Assembly (NCBI GenBank): GCA_016933275.1
Contig: JAFGBI010000421.1
Location: forward strand, 1-39,772
Reading direction: 5' to 3'
DNA: 39,772 nt
Source of the DNA: Polyangiaceae bacterium
Lineage (GTDB): Bacteria; Myxococcota_A; Polyangia; Polyangiales; Polyangiaceae
In this document: in pieces, positions 36,352 through 39,772 of the stretch
Layout: each line of letters starts with the position of its first letter
Numbering within the stretch: the stretch's first letter is position 1
Notes under the pieces: generated by a model
What the model was told of the DNA's origin: nothing
Databases searched by the model: none
Seen by the model: only the letters and a program-made list of their open reading frames with translations
Program-made: the position numbers and the translations under genes

Positions 36352-37275
36352 ATGAGCGAGCTGACGCGGCGGGAGTGGTTGGCGTGCCTCGGGGCGAGCG
36401 TGGCAGTGGCTTGCTCGCGTGCCTCGTCCACGCCCGCGATCCAGATGCGACCGGCCGAGCAGGAGCCCTCGGGGGAGGATCCGCTGACGGCGCTGGAGTC
36501 GAGGATTGAGGGGCGGGTCGGGGTGTTCGCGCTCGACAGCTCGCCCCGGGCTCGCGAAGGTGCCCTCATCACCCACCGCGAGGACGAACGCTTCGCGATG
36601 TGCTCGACCTTCAAGTGGGCCTTGGCCGCCGCGGTCCTCGCCAGGATCGATCGCGGCGAGGTCACGCTCCACCAGACAGTGGCGTATCGCAAACGGGATC
36701 TCCTCCACTATTCTCCTGCCACCCGCGCTCACTTGGGCGAGGGCGGGATCACGGTGGAATCGCTCGCGGAGGCGGCGGTCACGGTCAGCGACAACACTGC
36801 CGCCAACCTGCTCCTCGCGCTGGTCGGCGGCCCCGCGGGACTCACCCAGTACCTGCGCGGGATCGGGGACCTGGTAACGCGCCTCGATCGAGACGAGCCC
36901 ATGCTAAACACCAACCATCCGGGGGACCCACGCGACACCACGAGCCCGCGGGCCATGGCCACGACGATGCAGGCAGTGCTGACGGGGTCGGTCCTCTCGA
37001 CCGAGAGCCGGCAACGCCTGCTCTCTTGGCTCCTCGCGTGCACCACCGGAGCCGAGCGCCTACGCTCCGGGTTCCCTCGGGATTGGCGGGCGGGAGACAA
37101 GACCGGAACCGGGAAACGTGGTTCGCACAACGACGTCGCCATCGTCTGGCCTCCGGGTCAAAGTCCCATCCTGGTCGCCTCCTATCTCGATGGGAGCTCG
37201 ACCGATCCCGCGACGCTGAACGCAGCCCATGCCGAGATCGGGCGCCTCGTGGCGAGCCGGGTCGAGGCTCGCTGA
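36352..37275 (+). CDS. Class A beta-lactamase with Tat-like lipoprotein signal
   Basis: A 307-residue serine beta-lactamase that hydrolyses penicillin-type antibiotics. All class A landmarks are present: S85-TF-K88 (SxxK), S146-D147-N148 (SDN), E182-PML-N186 (ExxLN of the omega loop) and K250-T251-G252 (KTG). The start is the ATG at 36352; a GTG at 36334 is possible. The leader TRREWLACLGASVAVAC combines a twin-arginine-like RR motif with a lipobox, suggesting Tat export and lipid anchoring, followed by a Pro-rich tether. There is no AmpR or BlaI-type regulator and no mobile element beside it, so it is probably an intrinsic chromosomal gene. The spectrum cannot be read from sequence. Confidence 0.92.
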   Translation: MSELTRREWLACLGASVAVACSRASSTPAIQMRPAEQEPSGEDPLTALESRIEGRVGVFALDSSPRAREGALITHREDERFAMCSTFKWALAAAVLARIDRGEVTLHQTVAYRKRDLLHYSPATRAHLGEGGITVESLAEAAVTVSDNTAANLLLALVGGPAGLTQYLRGIGDLVTRLDRDEPMLNTNHPGDPRDTTSPRAMATTMQAVLTGSVLSTESRQRLLSWLLACTTGAERLRSGFPRDWRAGDKTGTGKRGSHNDVAIVWPPGQSPILVASYLDGSSTDPATLNAAHAEIGRLVASRVEAR

Positions 37276-37356
37276 CGCCTCGGCCGCGGCCGGGCAAAGC
37301 GGGGACCGAACCAGCGGCAATCCCCGCCGCATCACCACCTGATCGCGCGGGCGCGC

Positions 37357-39075
37357 CTACTTGGCGGCTGGCCGTTGCCGGGCTTCCTCGAGGACATGGC
37401 GCCATCCCGAACGGTCAGGGGCCAGGCGAACGGCACGTTCGAGGAGCGAGATCCCCTGCGCCTGCTGCCCGGTGGCCACCAAGGCCACGCCGAGATTGTA
37501 GAGATTGCCGGGGTCGCTGGATCCAAGCTGCACCGTCCGCTCTCCAGCCTTCACCGCCTCGTGGAACCGTCCGAGGTTTATCAGGCATCCGGTGACGTTG
37601 TGCCATGCTCTCGCGTAGCGCGGTTCGTGGCGAGCCGCAGCCACGAAGATGGGAAGCGCTTCGGCGCAACCGTGCTCGTCGGAGACGGCGACTCCGTAAT
37701 GGTAAAGCGCGCGGCTGTCGGTCGGCGCGCGGGCGACGTCCTTGCCGAAGAGCGCCAGCGAGCTTCGCCAGGCGGCAGCCTCGGTGGAGGTGCCGAGCGC
37801 GACGGCAACGAGGGCGGGCACGGACGCCACGGCAACCAAGCGGCGGAGCCGGGGGGCTACGCTGCGAAGCCCCCAGTGAAGGAGGGCGAACGCCACGGCA
37901 AAGAGGCCCAGGTTCGGGAAATAGGCATAGCGATTCGCGTACTGACCGAGCCACGGTATCGCGAGCACGTTGGGCGCCCAAGCCATCGAGAACCAGGCGA
38001 GACCGAAGCCGATCCAGAGGGCCTCCCTCACGCGTCGGCGCCGGAGCCACGCGACACCCAGCCCCAGCCCGACCAGCAGCCCGTAGACCGCGATCGCCTC
38101 GGTCACCGAACAGGGGACGAACCGCCCCGCCGTCAGCCCGTTCCGGAATGCGAGGCAGAGCGAACCGTAATGCCAGAGTATAGTCGCATAGGCGATCAGG
38201 TTCTCGGAGAGGGGGGCCTTCAGCTGGTCGCTCGAAGACGGAATGCCGAGCCAGAAACGCCAGAGGAAGAACCCCCCGATCGCCAGCGAAGGCACCAACA
38301 CGGGAGCCCAGGCGCGAACACGGGATACCTCCGCCGGCCGGGTGCGCTCGGCCTCGATGGCGCAGAGGATCGGGAGGATCACGAACACCTCCTTGCCGGT
38401 GACCGCCAAGGACGCGAGCAAGGACGGACCCAGGTAGGCCGAGGGGCGGCTCCCGGAGCGCGGCCAAGCCAGCAACGCCCCGAGCGCCAGGGCCGTGGCG
38501 AGCACGTCGTTTCGAGCGCTGACGAACATGGCGACTTCGGTGGCGTTCGGATGGATCAAGAAGGCATAGGCCACCACCACCGGCAACCAGAAGTGGAGTC
38601 CCGACAGCTCCGAGGCAGCCGAAGGCCCGCTAGACCCTCCGGCCTCTCCGACCGCCGGGATAGCGGTGTCCGCGGCGGTTCCGCTCGCATCCGGGGAGGT
38701 CGGACGCGAAGGTGGATCGCGTGCACCGCTGGCCCATCCTCGGCCAAGCTTGCGGAGCCAGAGTGCCAGCAACACCGCCGTGACCCCGTGTAGGCACCAG
38801 TTCCCGAGCCGGAGCGGAGGCAACCAGAGTCCGGTGAGTTGCACCTGCAGCCAGAACGTGATCGTCGATAGCGGGCGATACTCCGCACCTCCCGCGGCGA
38901 AGGGCTGGGTGAGCAGGGCCCGACCCCCGCCCGGATCGAGCATGACCGGGTTGTCTCGGATGAACACGCGGTCATCCCAAACGAACTCCCCTCCCAGGTG
39001 GGGCAGGAAGGCCAAGGCGAACAGCAGCAGGGCACCACCGACCGCCAGCCAGAGGGGAGGTCGGTGTCTCGTCAT
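37357..39075 (-). CDS. Polytopic TPR protein, O-mannosyltransferase (TMTC/PMT)-like
   Basis: A 572-residue membrane protein, start ATG 39075 (MTRHRPPLWLAVGG); an ATG at 39126 would add 17 residues. It has a first TM helix and then the acidic loop FVWDDRVFIRDNP (Asp34-Asp35), which in GT-C glycosyltransferases of the PMT/TMTC type holds the catalytic acid. About nine to eleven TM helices span residues 8-455 with FLIHPNATEVAMFVSARNDV and NRYAYFPNLGLF. The C-terminal 110 residues are TPR units (ALYHYGVAVSDEHGCAEALP and NLYNLGVALVATGQQAQG). It would transfer a sugar from a polyprenyl phosphate to protein on the periplasmic side; acceptor and sugar are unknown. A low-complexity Ser/Pro loop at about 135-180 is unusual. 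Confidence 0.8.
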   Translation of the reverse strand: MTRHRPPLWLAVGGALLLFALAFLPHLGGEFVWDDRVFIRDNPVMLDPGGGRALLTQPFAAGGAEYRPLSTITFWLQVQLTGLWLPPLRLGNWCLHGVTAVLLALWLRKLGRGWASGARDPPSRPTSPDASGTAADTAIPAVGEAGGSSGPSAASELSGLHFWLPVVVAYAFLIHPNATEVAMFVSARNDVLATALALGALLAWPRSGSRPSAYLGPSLLASLAVTGKEVFVILPILCAIEAERTRPAEVSRVRAWAPVLVPSLAIGGFFLWRFWLGIPSSSDQLKAPLSENLIAYATILWHYGSLCLAFRNGLTAGRFVPCSVTEAIAVYGLLVGLGLGVAWLRRRRVREALWIGFGLAWFSMAWAPNVLAIPWLGQYANRYAYFPNLGLFAVAFALLHWGLRSVAPRLRRLVAVASVPALVAVALGTSTEAAAWRSSLALFGKDVARAPTDSRALYHYGVAVSDEHGCAEALPIFVAAARHEPRYARAWHNVTGCLINLGRFHEAVKAGERTVQLGSSDPGNLYNLGVALVATGQQAQGISLLERAVRLAPDRSGWRHVLEEARQRPAAK

Positions 39076-39772
39076 GTAGTCCCTTGGTCTACCCCACTCA
39101 TCGATGAACCACGGTCGGTATATCATTCGCGACGATTCCGCGGCGGGGAGTCGTCACCGCGCGGAATCGTCGGCGCCCCGAGCCCCCGCGCCGGTCCGCC
39201 GCGCCAGGCGGCGTTCACTCCCGCGTTCGGGAGCAGCAGCGGCGAGGGGCGCAGGAGCCCGCCGAACGAGGGGCCGGGCCTCGTCTCCGCAAACGGTCGC
39301 CCTGCGGCAGACGGATGCCGCTCGCCAATGGCGATCCCCACGTTCCAGCGGACTCGCACGATTCGATGGTTGACCGATCGAAGCGATGTGGGCTCCTGCA
39401 AGAAAGGATGACTTCACGTATGCAGATGACCATCGCATATACGATCCAGCTGCGACAGTGATGGCAGAAAGTTCGCCGACCACATCGGAGCCCACCCGGC
39501 GACGTCCGGGAGAACGTGCTATAGGAGCGAGGCCCATGGGAATGACCGAGAGCCTGGCTCGCGCGACACCCCGCATCGGTGTCTGCCATGCACAGTTGGA
39601 TTGGCTATCGAGCGCTCGACTCCTGTTCCGCCAAGAGGGTATGCGTTCCCGCCCCGGCCGCCTCGGCCGAAAGCCGCTTCGCTGGCTAGGCCTCGATCCA
39701 GCGAGCTGCTGACCGTTTTCTGGGACTTTTTCTGAAAGTCCCGGTGTTTCTGGGGTTGTGAAACCTCAACCA
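39076..39772. other. Terminal region without a convincing gene
   Basis: About 700 bp. The open frames are short and arginine-rich. A + strand frame ending at 39712 (TPRIGVCHAQLDWLSSARLL) has no recognisable family. The last 50 bases are less GC-rich than the rest and contain the hairpin at 39722-39742, so an element or gene may begin beyond the window. Confidence 0.45.
39722..39742 (+). terminator. Possible terminator or element-end hairpin
   Basis: Perfect 8-bp arms (GGGACTTT / AAAGTCCC) surround a 5-nt TTCTG loop. T-rich sequence lies on both sides (GTTTTCT before, GTGTTTCT after). It could terminate a transcript or form part of the end of an insertion sequence cut by the window edge. Confidence 0.35.

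Overview
The window looks like a high-GC chromosome segment of a myxobacterium (Myxococcota, probably Polyangiales-like). The reasons are the base composition and codon use, the abundant GTG starts, a type VI secretion (T6SS) accessory gene set of the DUF2169 / TIGR02270 / ketosynthase-like type common in that group, a large Rhs toxin with a glycine-rich PGMNPG leader, and a eukaryote-type oxidosqualene cyclase. The genus cannot be fixed. No rRNA, tRNA, CRISPR array or complete insertion sequence was seen.

Layout. (1) 1-5.4 kb: T6SS accessory genes. These are a small unknown protein (-), a TIGR02270-like HEAT-repeat protein (+), the start of a decayed group II intron reverse transcriptase (-), and a two-gene operon of a DUF2169 protein and a ketoacyl-synthase-like protein (-). 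Inverted copies of a two-hairpin dispersed repeat flank this block (1-122 and 5709-5850). (2) 5.4-6.8 kb: a gene-free, hairpin-rich region. (3) 6.8-20.7 kb: a tightly packed T6SS delivery operon on the + strand: three consecutive vgrG genes, a DUF6484-like adaptor, a 1333-residue Rhs protein ending in a predicted CxE/CxxC deaminase toxin, and, overlapping it by 4 bp, a 640-residue probable SUKH-like immunity protein. No sheath, baseplate or ATPase genes are present, so this is an orphan effector island.

(4) 20.7-29.4 kb: a putative sterol synthesis and trafficking locus. An oxidosqualene cyclase with the Tyr/His/Ile pattern of cycloartenol synthases lies behind a truncated FAD oxidoreductase (- strand). 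Divergent from these is a U32-family protein with two cysteine clusters. It is followed by a PhnD-like periplasmic binding protein, a TatT-like lipoprotein and a convergent MMPL/RND transporter. This last trio has the same composition as the bacterial sterol transporters BstB, BstC and BstA described from Methylococcus capsulatus. Its position beside a sterol-type cyclase makes it the most notable system here.

(5) 30-34.2 kb: a two-gene RND drug-efflux operon (adaptor and AcrB/MdtB-like pump, no TolC-type channel). (6) 34.6-39.1 kb: single genes: a cytidylate-kinase-like protein, a pyruvate-kinase C-terminal-domain-like protein, a class A beta-lactamase with a Tat-like lipoprotein signal, and a polytopic TPR protein resembling O-mannosyltransferases. 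The last 0.7 kb holds no convincing gene and ends in a hairpin that may belong to an element beyond the window.

All family assignments come from reading motifs and architecture in the sequence; no database search was run.
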